A program made the translations under genes and the position numbers. A stretch of 64,000 nt of DNA from the NCBI GenBank assembly GCA_016208105.1, contig JACQYS010000008.1, positions 1 through 64,000 on the forward strand, given 5' to 3'. The first letter of the stretch is position 1, and the number at the start of each line of letters is the position of its first letter. The notes under the pieces were generated by a model. That model searched no databases, was not told the origin of the DNA, and saw only the letters and a list, made by a program, of their open reading frames with translations. The stretch comes from Desulfovibrio sp. (GTDB lineage Bacteria; Desulfobacterota; Desulfovibrionia; Desulfovibrionales; Desulfovibrionaceae). Shown piece after piece: positions 34,046-43,455 of this stretch.

Positions 34046-35086
34046 ATGCGGGACACCCCACTCTTCCAGCGCGAACTCGAAGTCCTCACGGCCATCGTGG
34101 AGGACTACGTAGCCAAGGCTCAGCCCGTGGGGTCTCGAACCGTGTCCAAAACCGGGCAGGTGCAACTCTCCCCTGCCTCAATCCGCAACACCATGTCCGA
34201 TCTCACGGAGAAGGGCTACCTTGAGCAGCCGCACACCTCCGCCGGCCGGGTGCCCACGGCCAAGGCATTCAGGCTCTACCTGGACCAGGTGATGCAGCTT
34301 CGCCCCCTGCCCCGCCCGGTCAAGGAAATGATGGCAGCTTCCCTGGGCCAGGCCGGACTTGAGATCGACGACATCCTCCGGCACGCTTCCCGGGTTCTGT
34401 CCACCGTATCCAAGCAGGTGTGCATGGTTTTGGCCCCCAGGCACTCCATGGCCCGCTGGCGCCAGATAGATTTCGTGCTGCTTCGCCCGGGCCTGGTCAT
34501 GGCCATACTGGTGCTCCAGGGCGGGTTGGTACAGAAACGCCTGGTTGCGGTTGACGACGGCATCACTGCGGACGATCTGGTCCACTTCGGCAATTACCTG
34601 AACCACCACTTCCAGGACCTCACCGTGGCCGAGGTGCGCACCCGTATCATCGCCGAAATGGCCGCAGCCGAGAGGGAGCTCTCCAACCTTACAGGCCGGG
34701 CCTTGACCCTGGCCATGGACACCTTTTCTTTTTCCGAATCCCCGGAGATGTATGTGGAAGGCACCCTCAACATGCTCTCCCAGCCAGACTTCTCCGACGT
34801 GGGAACCATGCGCGAGGTGCTCAAGGCCCTGGAAGACCGCACGCGCCTTCTGGAAGTTCTGGACAAGACCATGGCTCAATACCGGACCGTGATCGTGCTG
34901 GGCGAGGAAGCCCAGGTGACGGATCTGGCCGGATGCGGACTGGTTACTTCCCCTTACGGCGGCCAGGGAACCCCCATGGGAGCCGTGAGCGTTTTGGGTC
35001 CCCTGCGCATGGACTACGCCGAGGTGGTGCCGCTGGTGCACTACACGGCCCAGCTCATCACCAGCATGCTGGGCAAACATTTCTAA
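34046..35086 (+). CDS. hrcA: Heat-inducible transcription repressor
   Basis: A 346-residue HrcA. The N-terminal winged helix shows ELEVLTAIVEDYVAKAQPVGSRT with SPASIRNTMSDLTEKGYLEQPHTSAGR, both diagnostic; the C-terminal GAF-like domain contains VLGEEAQ and VTSPYGG. It represses its own operon through CIRCE, with activity dependent on GroE in studied species. The operator sits where a Shine-Dalgarno sequence should be, so hrcA may be translated inefficiently or from a nearly leaderless mRNA. Confidence 0.96.
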   Translation: MRDTPLFQRELEVLTAIVEDYVAKAQPVGSRTVSKTGQVQLSPASIRNTMSDLTEKGYLEQPHTSAGRVPTAKAFRLYLDQVMQLRPLPRPVKEMMAASLGQAGLEIDDILRHASRVLSTVSKQVCMVLAPRHSMARWRQIDFVLLRPGLVMAILVLQGGLVQKRLVAVDDGITADDLVHFGNYLNHHFQDLTVAEVRTRIIAEMAAAERELSNLTGRALTLAMDTFSFSESPEMYVEGTLNMLSQPDFSDVGTMREVLKALEDRTRLLEVLDKTMAQYRTVIVLGEEAQVTDLAGCGLVTSPYGGQGTPMGAVSVLGPLRMDYAEVVPLVHYTAQLITSMLGKHF

Positions 35087-35143
35087 TACCTGGTTTTCCT
35101 ACTATCAGCTGACGATACGGATGCCTATTTTAAGGAGCGAATA

Positions 35144-35662
35144 ATGACGCCTGATAAAGATATCCCCGATGCCTCCGACACCCCTGCGGAAGCCAAGCCG
35201 CTCACGCCCGAGGAGGAGATCGACCGCCTCAAGCTGGAAGTTGCGGCCGAAGCGGACAAGCGTTTGCGCGCCCTGGCCGAGGCGGACAACCTCAAGAAAC
35301 GGTTGATCAAGGAGAAGGAGGAGTTCGTGAAGTACGCTGCCGAAGGCGTTCTCTCCGACCTCCTGCCTGTGCTTGACAACCTGGACCTGGCCCTGGCCCA
35401 CGGCCGCAGCATCGCTGCCTGCAAGGACGTGGTGATGGGGGTGGACATGACCCGAAAGGTCTTTCTGGATATTCTGGCCCGCCACGGTCTGGAGGCCTGC
35501 GGCCAGCAGGGCGAGGAATTCAACCCCGAGGTGCACGAGGCCGTCGGCATGCAGCCGGGGGGCGAGACTCCCCCGAATCATGTGCTTCAGGTGATGCAGG
35601 CGGGCTATCGTCTGCGCGGCAGGCTGCTCAGGCCCGCCAAAGTGCTGGTAAGCCAGGGTTAA
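35144..35662 (+). CDS. grpE: Nucleotide exchange factor GrpE
   Basis: A 172-residue GrpE: an acidic N-terminus, a long coiled coil (about 25-75, RLRALAEADNLKKRLIKEKEE), then the C-terminal beta domain with the signature FNPEVHEAVGMQPG and VLQVMQAGYRLRGRLLRPAKV. It releases ADP from DnaK. AAGGAG lies 8 bases upstream. Second gene of the hrcA unit. Confidence 0.97.
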   Translation: MTPDKDIPDASDTPAEAKPLTPEEEIDRLKLEVAAEADKRLRALAEADNLKKRLIKEKEEFVKYAAEGVLSDLLPVLDNLDLALAHGRSIAACKDVVMGVDMTRKVFLDILARHGLEACGQQGEEFNPEVHEAVGMQPGGETPPNHVLQVMQAGYRLRGRLLRPAKVLVSQG

Positions 35663-35697
35663 GGCTCTCCAAAGGACGAAAAATACCGCAAGCCCCC

Positions 35698-35725
35698 TTT
35701 ACACTTCGGAAATGCGCCTTATAGT
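35698..35725 (+). promoter_or_regulatory. Promoter of dnaK
   Basis: TTTACA, 16-base spacer, TATAGT, about 100 bases before the dnaK ATG. No second CIRCE is seen, so dnaK can also be read independently of the HrcA-controlled start. Confidence 0.6.
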
Positions 35726-35827
35726 CGGGACCTGAACGCGCCCGCTAGCCGGGCGCTTCGCACGTCGACACAATCCGGTTCCATACGCGACACCGGCTGA
35801 CATCTACCCCAAGGAGGAACGGATTTC

Positions 35828-37747
35828 ATGGGCAAAATAATCGGGATCGACCTCGGCACGACCAACTCGTGCGTCTATGTCATGGAGGGCAAGGACCCGA
35901 AATGCATAACCAACCCTGAAGGCGGGCGCACCACGCCCTCCATCGTCGCCTTCACCAAGGAACGTCTGGTGGGCGAAATCGCCAAGCGCCAGGCAGTCAC
36001 CAACCCGGAGCGCACCATTTTCGCGGTGAAGCGCCTCATGGGCCGCAGCTTCGACACCCCCGAGGTGGCCGAATGGCTGAAGCACTGCCCCTATAAGATC
36101 GTTTCCGGCGCCAACGGCGACGCTGCCGTCGAAGTGGACGGAAAGCGCTACTCGGCGCCCGAGATATCGGCAATGATCCTGGGGAAACTGAAGTCCGACG
36201 CGGAAGCCTATCTGGGCGAAACCGTCACCGAAGCGGTCATCACCGTTCCGGCCTACTTCAACGACTCCCAGCGTCAGGCCACCAAGGACGCCGGCCGCAT
36301 CGCTGGCCTTGACGTCAAGCGCATCATAAACGAGCCCACCGCCGCGTCCCTGGCCTACGGGTTCGACAAGAAGGCCAACGAAAAGATCGCCGTGTTTGAC
36401 TTGGGCGGCGGCACCTTCGACATCTCCATCCTGGAAGTGGGCGACAACGTCGTGGAAGTGCGCGCCACCAACGGCGACACCTTCCTTGGCGGCGAGGACT
36501 TCGACCATCGCGTCATCCAGTACTTGGTGGACGAATTCAAGCGCGAGAACGGCATCGACCTGTCCCAGGACCGCATGGCCCTGCAGCGCCTCAAGGAAGC
36601 TGCTGAAAAGGCCAAGAAGGAACTCTCCACCTCCATGGAGACCGAGGTCAACCTGCCCTTCATCACCGCTGACGCCAATGGCCCCAAGCACATGATGGTC
36701 AAGCTCTCGCGCGGCAAGCTCGAGAAGCTGGTGGAAGACCTGATCGAACGCACCGCTGGTCCCTGCAAGAAGGCCATGGCTGATGCCGGGCTTACCGCTT
36801 CCGAAATCGACGAAGTCATCCTGGTTGGCGGCATGACCCGCATGCCCATGGTGGCCCAGAAGGTGAAGGAACTCTTCGGCAGGGAGCCCAACCGTTCCAT
36901 GAACCCCGACGAGGTTGTGGCTATGGGCGCGGCCATCCAGGGCGGCATCCTGGCCGGCGACGTCAAGGACGTGCTGCTTCTGGACGTGACTCCGCTGTCG
37001 CTTGGCATCGAGACCCTGGGCGGCGTGTTCACCAAGCTGATAGAGCGCAACACCACCATCCCCACCCGTAAATCGCAGGTGTTCACCACCGCGGCCGACA
37101 ACCAGCCCTCGGTGTCCATCCACGCCATGCAGGGCGAGCGTCCCATGGCCGCGGACAACATGACCCTGGGCCGCTTCGAGCTCACCGGCATCCCCGCCGC
37201 CCCTCGCGGCGTGCCGCAGATCGAAGTCAGCTTCGACATCGACGCCAACGGCATCGTGAACGTATCCGCCAAGGACACCGCCACGGGCAAGCAGCAGTCC
37301 ATTCAGATCACCGCCTCCTCCGGCCTTTCCGAAGCCGAGATCCAGCGCCTGATCAAGGACGCCGAATCCCACGCGGACGACGACAAGAAGAAGCAGGAAA
37401 CCATTGAGGCCAGAAACCACGCCGACACTTTGGTCTACACCACGGAGAAGAGCCTGCGCGATCTTGGCGACAAGGTGGACGCGGTGACCAAGGGCGAGAT
37501 CGAGGCCAAGTGCGAGAAGCTGAAGGAACTCATGAAGGGCGAGGATGCCGAGGCCATCAAGAAGGCCACGGAGGAACTCTCCCAGGTGGCCCACAAGCTG
37601 GCCGAAAAACTCTACCAGCAGCAGGGCGCTCAGCCCGGCGGCCCGGAAGCGGGCGGCCCCGGCGCAGGTCCCGAGGGCGGGCATCCTGGTGGCCACGCCA
37701 AGGACGAGGATGTGGTCGACGCGGACTACACCGAAGTGAAGAAATAA
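35828..37747 (+). CDS. dnaK: Chaperone DnaK (Hsp70)
   Basis: A 639-residue Hsp70. The ATPase signatures [12 protein letters not shown] (5-16), [12 protein letters not shown] and [14 protein letters not shown] are intact; the substrate-binding domain begins after [17 protein letters not shown]; and the C-terminus ends in a Gly/Pro-rich tail and [21 protein letters not shown] precedes the start. dnaJ is not adjacent. Confidence 0.99.
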   Translation: MGKIIGIDLGTTNSCVYVMEGKDPKCITNPEGGRTTPSIVAFTKERLVGEIAKRQAVTNPERTIFAVKRLMGRSFDTPEVAEWLKHCPYKIVSGANGDAAVEVDGKRYSAPEISAMILGKLKSDAEAYLGETVTEAVITVPAYFNDSQRQATKDAGRIAGLDVKRIINEPTAASLAYGFDKKANEKIAVFDLGGGTFDISILEVGDNVVEVRATNGDTFLGGEDFDHRVIQYLVDEFKRENGIDLSQDRMALQRLKEAAEKAKKELSTSMETEVNLPFITADANGPKHMMVKLSRGKLEKLVEDLIERTAGPCKKAMADAGLTASEIDEVILVGGMTRMPMVAQKVKELFGREPNRSMNPDEVVAMGAAIQGGILAGDVKDVLLLDVTPLSLGIETLGGVFTKLIERNTTIPTRKSQVFTTAADNQPSVSIHAMQGERPMAADNMTLGRFELTGIPAAPRGVPQIEVSFDIDANGIVNVSAKDTATGKQQSIQITASSGLSEAEIQRLIKDAESHADDDKKKQETIEARNHADTLVYTTEKSLRDLGDKVDAVTKGEIEAKCEKLKELMKGEDAEAIKKATEELSQVAHKLAEKLYQQQGAQPGGPEAGGPGAGPEGGHPGGHAKDEDVVDADYTEVKK

Positions 37748-37770
37748 ACGCAGCCGCGAAGAAGAATACA

Positions 37771-37808
37771 AAAGCCCGGTCGGAGATCCTCCGGCCGGGC
37801 TTTACTCT
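37771..37808 (+). terminator. Terminator of dnaK
   Basis: AAAGCCCGG...CCGGGCTTT stem with an inner GGAG/CTCC extension, followed by TTTACTCTTTT; 24 bases after the stop. Confidence 0.85.
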
Positions 37809-37841
37809 TTTGCCCACACAGAAAGAGACCTGCCGGCCACG

Positions 37842-38465
37842 TCACTTCCTGCTTATGCTCACCACGGCCCAGGTTTCCTTGTCCGACAACCCTTGAGCGT
37901 GGTACTTCACGCTCCCCAGGCCGCTTATCTCCTTGAACAGCGCCTGATGGTTGCTCACTATCCCCATGGGGCAGCTGAACAGGCAGATCAGGCAGCCGCT
38001 GGATCCGGGCCGGGTTGCCGTGTTCAGGTTGCCACCGAAGCGCATATCAATGTCGCGCCCCCCTGGATCTTTAATCAACTCGTTGATATCCATGGTTTTT
38101 GTCACTCCCTCCACGGTCACCATGATCCGGAGGGAATCGCCTTCCACCTGGGTGGTGTGCCAGTTTTGCATGGTCATGTTGTCACCGGCCTTGAAGCCGA
38201 GCAGGACCATGGCGTCGTAAAACTGCCTGGGGGTGATGTAGCCTTTAAACAGAGCCTTTTCCGCGTATTCCCCATCTTTGAACACCGCGAAATGCTGGAG
38301 AATGTCTCCCGTTTTCCTGGGATTAAGCTCGGCCAGAAAGGAAAGGGTTCCCGTCGCCACGTCCACTGTGAGAGGCATTTGCGGAGAGAGGCCCCTGGGC
38401 AGTTCCCCGGCCCAAGCTGGAAGGGCCAGCAGACAAATGCCCAGGGCAAGGACAATGCGTTTCAT
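37842..38465 (-). CDS. YdjY-domain exported protein
   Basis: A 207-residue protein with a signal peptide (IVLALGICLLALPAWAGE). The body is the YdjY domain: FAVFKDGEYAEKALFKGYIT, FYDAMVLLGFKAGDNMTMQN, and the C-terminal cysteine motif CLICLFSCPMGIVSN. YdjY proteins often occur with redox or ferredoxin-type genes, but the function is unknown; the cysteines could bind a metal or cluster in the periplasm. Start at 38465 chosen for GGAGA upstream and the signal peptide. It follows the C_GCAxxG_C_C gene by 13 bases. Confidence 0.85.
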   Translation of the reverse strand: MKRIVLALGICLLALPAWAGELPRGLSPQMPLTVDVATGTLSFLAELNPRKTGDILQHFAVFKDGEYAEKALFKGYITPRQFYDAMVLLGFKAGDNMTMQNWHTTQVEGDSLRIMVTVEGVTKTMDINELIKDPGGRDIDMRFGGNLNTATRPGSSGCLICLFSCPMGIVSNHQALFKEISGLGSVKYHAQGLSDKETWAVVSISRK

Positions 38466-38478
38466 AATCGTCTCCGGA

Positions 38479-39000
38479 TTATCCGAGCTTGTCCGCCAAG
38501 CGGCGCAGAAGAGACGCCAGCCGGGAACGGCGGCGAAGGCGAGGATGGTGCGCGCCGCCGGCCAATTCGGGCAGGCGTTCAAGTATGAGCCTGGCTGCCA
38601 ATTCCGTGCCGTAGCGGGTAAGCCCCGAACATTTCGCGAAATGCTTGGCCGGCACGGCCTTGACCGGCTTGGTCAGGACCCGGCAGCAGGAAGAACCGTG
38701 ATCGGCTTTGAACTTATCGTGCAATATTTTAGATGCTTCCCGGACCGTTGTTGGCGGCAAACTCCGTGATAAAAACCACGACGTGGCCATAACCGCCCCG
38801 GCCAATGCCCCGCAGATGCATCCCGCCTTTCCCAGACCCTCGCCGAACCCCATGGCCAGACCACGCGCCTGCTCGCGGTCCAAGCCGCCACCCAGGCCAT
38901 CGTTCAACACCGTCATGATGGATTCGGCACAGTACATTTCACGGCTCAAGAACAGGGCCTCGGCCCTTTCGGCCAAGGCGTGTATCAGTACGTCACTCAT
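38479..39000 (-). CDS. C_GCAxxG_C_C family redox protein
   Basis: A 173-residue protein with the family's cysteine pattern: YCAESIM near 23-29, GKAGCICGALAGAVM near 57-71, and a later SSCCRVLTK and KHFAKCSG. These cysteines are thought to form a redox-active or metal site; the family is common in strict anaerobes and the function is unproven. The C-terminus is Arg-rich. ATG 39000 lacks a strong ribosome binding site, but upstream in-frame codons are not conserved-looking. Pairs with the YdjY gene downstream. Confidence 0.8.
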   Translation of the reverse strand: MSDVLIHALAERAEALFLSREMYCAESIMTVLNDGLGGGLDREQARGLAMGFGEGLGKAGCICGALAGAVMATSWFLSRSLPPTTVREASKILHDKFKADHGSSCCRVLTKPVKAVPAKHFAKCSGLTRYGTELAARLILERLPELAGGAHHPRLRRRSRLASLLRRLADKLG

Positions 39001-39156
39001 GGAAAACCTGTTTGGCAGGGGAGAGGCAAAAAGGCAAATCCGCAATGCCGATGCCTGGCATGCCATTCCATACACCACGCCAATCCTTGATTTGACGCGA
39101 GATGGGAGCTAGAGTAGCGCACACTGATTCGAATACTCCACAAGGGTTTACCCGCC

Positions 39157-41178
39157 ATGATCACCTCACGCCTGCTCAACGCCTCTCTCATCATATTGCT
39201 TTTTACCCTCTCGGGCTGTGCCGGGATGGACTTCTTCGGCAAGGATGCCCCGCCAACCTCTCCCCAGGAGCAGGCGGCGCTCCAGGCCAAAGCCGACGAA
39301 GCATGGCGGGCCGCGAAATACGACCGGGCGCTCACCCTCTACGGTTTGATCCTGCAAGGCCAGTCCCTCACACGCGAGGCAAAGCTCACCGCCCACGAGC
39401 GCTCCGCCAGGGCCGCTCTCTATACCGGCCGGGCCGCAGAGGCCCTGACTTCCCTGGACAACTGGGCCCAGACCGATTCCAAAGTGAAAGCAACCTGGGA
39501 ATGGACCAGCCTGTACATCCAAGCTCTTTCAGCCACAGGACGCGAACGCCAGGCTGAAGAACATCTGGCCAAGATACTCCAGGGCAGGGGGAATCCGTTC
39601 GAGCTGACCGGCCCGGCGGGCATCGAACTTGCCAAGCGCTATGCTTCCCGCGACCAGGCCAGCCAGGCTGCCCAGGCCCTTCGTACCCAGCACGCCAAAG
39701 CGCCCAACCGCAAGGACCGCGCCCAGTTCGAGTCGGACACTGCCCGCATGCTGGGTTCGCTTGAGCCCAAGCCCATGTCCGCTTTTCTTTCAACGGTGAA
39801 CGAAGCCAACAAGAACGTCTTTCCCTACAACCTGATCGCTTTTGAGAACCTTCGCAGGGCTGTCTCAGCCAATCCCGCGGAACGCGGGCGCATGCAGGAC
39901 ATGGCCGACCGGCTGGCCCGTTCCTCGGACCTGGCCGATCGCGACCTTCCCGGACGCATTCTCGCCAGGGGTTTGAGCGAGGCCACTTCAGGGGTGAAGG
40001 CCGCTCCGCCGATTCCCGAGAAGGACACGGCCCTCGTCAAGCCCGGCACCGTGGCCGTGGCCCTGCTGCTGCCCCAGACCGGACAGCTGCGCGGTCTGGC
40101 CTCCAAAGTGCAGGCCGGAGCCAACGCGGCCAAGGCCATGCTCACCGCCCAGGGATCGCAGGTGGACATCCGGGTGATCAACACCGATGATCCCAATTTC
40201 GTGGACCACCTGACGGCCCTGCCCCATGAGGTCACCCTGGTGGGCGGGCCCATGCACGCCTCCTACTTCAAGAGCCTCCCGCCCAGCGGCGAATTGTCCC
40301 GCAGAGTGTTTCTCACCTTCATGCCCGAAATCTCCGACGCCGAGGAAGGCAAGCACGTCTGGCGGTTCTTCTGGAGCCCGCAGGACGAGGTCAGCGCTGT
40401 GTTGAACATTCCAATTGAAGAGGGCGTGAAGCGCTACGGGGTTCTCTACCCCGAGGACCGCATGGGCAAACGTCTGGCCGACGCCTTTTCCGCAGCCGTC
40501 ACCGCTCGCGGGGGCGAAGTCGCCACCATCCAGCCCTATCCCCCCCAGGACGTGCCCAAATGGGGCGACATAGTGAAAAGCATGGTCAGAGCCGTTCCCA
40601 AGGGAACCGACGGCAAAAACTTCGCGGCCCGCCCTGACTTCGATGCCATCTACATCCCAGACGAACTGCAGCGTGCCGAGCACATGATCGGCCAGCTCCA
40701 GTTCTACCAGGCGGACTCGCTCATCGTGCTCGGTCCGCAGCTGTGGTCCACCGCGCTCTCCGGACAGGGGGCCAAGCCGAACATCAACCCCGCCAACTAC
40801 CGTTTCGCATTCTGCCCGGGAGCCTGGTGGCCGCAGTCCACCTCCAAGGTCGTGACCGACTTGAGGTCCCATCTTCCCAAGGACCAGCAGGCCGACGCCG
40901 ACTTCTGGACCTCCCTGGGTTTCGACTTCGTGCGTCTGGCAGCCACGGCCGGTACGGTTTCGCCAGATACCGCTCCCTCGGAAATCACCAGACGGCTTAA
41001 CGAGGCGTCCAAAAAGATGGAATGGGCCATGGCTCCCATCAGCTGGGACAGCTCCGGGCACGCCAAGATGTCCATGTACTTTTTCAGGCCCTCGGTTGAG
41101 GGGCTGGCCCCGGTGGACAAGGACGGCTTCAAGGAGCGCCTGGACGCCCTGAGGGCCAAGCAGCAGCCCCAGCAGTGA
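39157..41178 (+). CDS. LpoA/LppC-like lipoprotein (penicillin-binding protein activator family)
   Basis: A 673-residue lipoprotein with lipobox LSGC (Cys 21). The N-terminal half (about 40-280) is helical and TPR-like (KADEAWRAAKYDRALTLYGL, YTGRAAEALTSLDNWAQ). The C-terminal half (from about 295) is a type 1 periplasmic-binding fold (VAVALLLPQTGQLRGLASKV, VLYPEDRMGKRLADAFS, FDAIYIPDELQ). This is the architecture of LpoA, which activates PBP1a in enterobacteria; activity in this group is inferred. Overlaps the acyltransferase gene by 4 bases (GTGA). Confidence 0.8.
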   Translation: MITSRLLNASLIILLFTLSGCAGMDFFGKDAPPTSPQEQAALQAKADEAWRAAKYDRALTLYGLILQGQSLTREAKLTAHERSARAALYTGRAAEALTSLDNWAQTDSKVKATWEWTSLYIQALSATGRERQAEEHLAKILQGRGNPFELTGPAGIELAKRYASRDQASQAAQALRTQHAKAPNRKDRAQFESDTARMLGSLEPKPMSAFLSTVNEANKNVFPYNLIAFENLRRAVSANPAERGRMQDMADRLARSSDLADRDLPGRILARGLSEATSGVKAAPPIPEKDTALVKPGTVAVALLLPQTGQLRGLASKVQAGANAAKAMLTAQGSQVDIRVINTDDPNFVDHLTALPHEVTLVGGPMHASYFKSLPPSGELSRRVFLTFMPEISDAEEGKHVWRFFWSPQDEVSAVLNIPIEEGVKRYGVLYPEDRMGKRLADAFSAAVTARGGEVATIQPYPPQDVPKWGDIVKSMVRAVPKGTDGKNFAARPDFDAIYIPDELQRAEHMIGQLQFYQADSLIVLGPQLWSTALSGQGAKPNINPANYRFAFCPGAWWPQSTSKVVTDLRSHLPKDQQADADFWTSLGFDFVRLAATAGTVSPDTAPSEITRRLNEASKKMEWAMAPISWDSSGHAKMSMYFFRPSVEGLAPVDKDGFKERLDALRAKQQPQQ

Positions 41179-42326
41179 ATTCCGTGCGGGCTTTGCCCGA
41201 ACGGGCGGCCTGGGACCCGTTCGCCCTGGCCGCCCGCGCTGTTCCCGGGCTGGACGGGCTTCGCGGTCTGGCCTGCCTGATGATCTTCAACGTCCATTTC
41301 TTCGCCCAGTTCGCCGACGCCTCCTACTTCGTCGCCCCTGGTGGCCTCCTCCACGAGATTCTGCACACCCTTCATTCCGGCTCCCACGGGGTGGACGTGT
41401 TTTTCGTGGTCTCGGGCTTTCTCATCTACGGTTCACTTACCCGCAAGCGCCCGAATCTCTCCCGGTTCCTGGTGGAACGCTACAAACGCCTGCTTCCGGT
41501 GGTGCTGGTGATAAACATCCCCGCGCTTTACTGGGTAAACGCCAACTGGAAGGAGATCGTGGACAACGTCTTCTTTCTCGACCTGTTCGGGTCCAAGCTG
41601 GTCACCTTCGTCTCCTGGGCATTGGTCTACGAGATGTACTTTTACCTGTTGTGCGGGGTGTGGCTCATCGTGCTGGGGCGCGGCAAGAACGGTCCGCCCT
41701 GGCTCTCATGGTCGGCGCTGTGCGTACTCTTCGTGGCCAACAGCCTCTCTTTCAAGCTGACTCCGGTTCTCTCCGACTGGCGCTTCGTGGGGTTCTTCGT
41801 AGGCATAGGATTGGCCATGCTCCGGGCCGACACTCGCGGCAGGCGGGTATTCGAGATGGTTCCGCGTGGGGTCTGGCCGGTCTGCCTTGGGGTGCTGGCC
41901 CTGGCCTGTTGGTTGTGGTCGCAAGATGTCGTGGGCATGCTTTCTGCGAAGTCGCCCGCGCTGGCCTTGGGCTATTTCACCCTGTTCGATCTTGTTGTGG
42001 CCCTGTTGGTGGCCTCTTTGGTGAACGCCGCAAGCGCAAAAACCTCACCTGGCAGCCAACATACACCAAGAGGAGTTCACTCTGCCGCCCTGCCCGCTGG
42101 AGGCGGAATCTTCACCTGGATGCCGCTTCGCTGCGTGGGAGCCGTGAGCTACTCGCTGTTTCTCCTCCACACCCAGTGGGGTCTGCCTCTGGCCACCACC
42201 CTCTTCGGCAAGCCAGCCAGCCTGGCAGGACTCGCGCTGCACTACGGCCTGAGCCTGGGCGTTTCGTTCATCCTGGCCACCTTCTTGTACATGCACCTGG
42301 AAAAGTTCTACTTCACAAGGCGCTGA
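41175..42326 (+). CDS. Acyltransferase 3 (OafA/NodX-type) membrane protein
   Basis: A 383-residue integral membrane O-acyltransferase with about ten hydrophobic segments. Family motifs: LDGLRGLACLMIFNVHFF (catalytic His in the first helix), GVDVFFVVSGFLIYGSL and RYKRLLPVV. It should acylate a surface glycan using cytoplasmic acyl-CoA. GTG start overlaps the lipoprotein stop; the next acyltransferase starts one base after its stop. Confidence 0.88.
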   Translation: MNSVRALPERAAWDPFALAARAVPGLDGLRGLACLMIFNVHFFAQFADASYFVAPGGLLHEILHTLHSGSHGVDVFFVVSGFLIYGSLTRKRPNLSRFLVERYKRLLPVVLVINIPALYWVNANWKEIVDNVFFLDLFGSKLVTFVSWALVYEMYFYLLCGVWLIVLGRGKNGPPWLSWSALCVLFVANSLSFKLTPVLSDWRFVGFFVGIGLAMLRADTRGRRVFEMVPRGVWPVCLGVLALACWLWSQDVVGMLSAKSPALALGYFTLFDLVVALLVASLVNAASAKTSPGSQHTPRGVHSAALPAGGGIFTWMPLRCVGAVSYSLFLLHTQWGLPLATTLFGKPASLAGLALHYGLSLGVSFILATFLYMHLEKFYFTRR

Positions 42327-42327
42327 C

Positions 42328-43158
42328 ATGGGCTGGCTCAAAAAAACCTTTCTCTACCGGGATGACTACATTCCGGCCCTGCAAGGCCTGCGGGGGATGG
42401 CCGTGCTGTGGTTCTTCCACTGGAGCTTCTACAGCCAGTTCGACCCGGCCAAGCTGTCGCGCATCGCCCGGGGAAAACCGTGGATGGATACTGCCCTCAA
42501 TGCCTTGCGGCTGGCTGTGGCTCCGGGTGAAGCTGCATGGATTGTCATGCTGATCATCTGCGGGTTCCTGCTGGTGCGCAAGGGTTACGGCGGTGCCGAT
42601 CCAGGCCGGTATTTTCTGAATACGTTCAGTCGCATCTATGGTTTGTACCTGCTCGTTGTCCTGCCCTCTTTAAGCTATATGCAGCCTGACCTCGCCACGA
42701 TCGCCAGGACTCTGGTATTTCTTGAGGCTCCAGCTGGATTTCCTCCATTTATCACTCTTCTTGGCATCATTCTGGCCGCCAAGCTCCTCGTATTCGGCCT
42801 GACAGCCTGTAACGTGATCTCCCGGAAAGCCCGGCGTGGTAGTGGAGCGGCCCCTTTATCCCAAACCGTTCCTCCTTTCTTGCTGCCGCTGGCACACCCC
42901 GTTCTGCGTTATTTCGGGGCCGTGGCCCTGCCATTTTATCTCATCCACACCACCTGGGGGTTCAGGCTCTCGCGCTCCATTCTCCAGGGAGAATTGCACT
43001 CCATTCAGGCCATCGCTGCTCACTACGCTATGAGCCTGGCCTTTTCCGCTGTGTTCGCCGGGTTTCTCCACGTGTTCTTCGAGAAGCCCTCCTTCTTGCG
43101 AAACGCCCCGTCTGCGGATACTAAGCCTTCGTCCGCCACCCAAGGAGTCTCCCCATGA
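42328..43158 (+). CDS. Acyltransferase 3 family protein, short
   Basis: A 276-residue membrane protein related to the preceding one: ALQGLRGMAVLWFFHWSFY and IICGFLLVRKGYG correspond to the family's first two motifs, and LPFYLIHTTWGFRLS to the late helix. It is about 100 residues shorter than the neighbour, lacking several central helices, so catalytic competence is uncertain. Base composition in the middle (about 42600-42780) is less GC-rich than its neighbours. Overlaps gatC (ATGA). Confidence 0.75.
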   Translation: MGWLKKTFLYRDDYIPALQGLRGMAVLWFFHWSFYSQFDPAKLSRIARGKPWMDTALNALRLAVAPGEAAWIVMLIICGFLLVRKGYGGADPGRYFLNTFSRIYGLYLLVVLPSLSYMQPDLATIARTLVFLEAPAGFPPFITLLGIILAAKLLVFGLTACNVISRKARRGSGAAPLSQTVPPFLLPLAHPVLRYFGAVALPFYLIHTTWGFRLSRSILQGELHSIQAIAAHYAMSLAFSAVFAGFLHVFFEKPSFLRNAPSADTKPSSATQGVSP

Positions 43159-43445
43159 AATTCACACCTGAACAGGCAGCCAAGGTGGCCGCCCTGGCGC
43201 GGCTTACGCTGCCTGAAGACAAGCTTGAGCATCTGGCCGCCCAGATGGGCGACATCCTCTCCTATATGGACACCCTGGCCTCCTGCCCCACCGACGGAGT
43301 CGAGCCCCTATACAGCCCTGTGGAGCACGACACCCCCATGCGCGAGGACAAGGCCCGAAAGACCTGCCAGCGAGCCGACGTGCTGGCCCAGGCCCCCGAG
43401 TCCGACGGCAGGTTCTTCATCGTCCCCAAGATCGTCGCCGGGTAA
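43155..43445 (+). CDS. gatC: Asp/Glu-tRNA amidotransferase subunit C
   Basis: A 96-residue Gat[21 protein letters not shown] and ILSYMDTLA with the C-terminal RFFIVPKIV. It stabilises the GatAB amidotransferase that makes Gln-tRNA or Asn-tRNA from the mischarged form. AAGGAG precedes the ATG, which overlaps the acyltransferase stop. Confidence 0.95.
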   Translation: MKFTPEQAAKVAALARLTLPEDKLEHLAAQMGDILSYMDTLASCPTDGVEPLYSPVEHDTPMREDKARKTCQRADVLAQAPESDGRFFIVPKIVAG

Positions 43446-43455
43446 AGGACGCGCC

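Noticed and set aside
35804-37771. A 655-codon open frame antisense to dnaK
   Set aside because: High-GC codon bias leaves the opposite strand open; the dnaK frame is certain and the antisense product has low-complexity Gly/Val/His/Leu composition.
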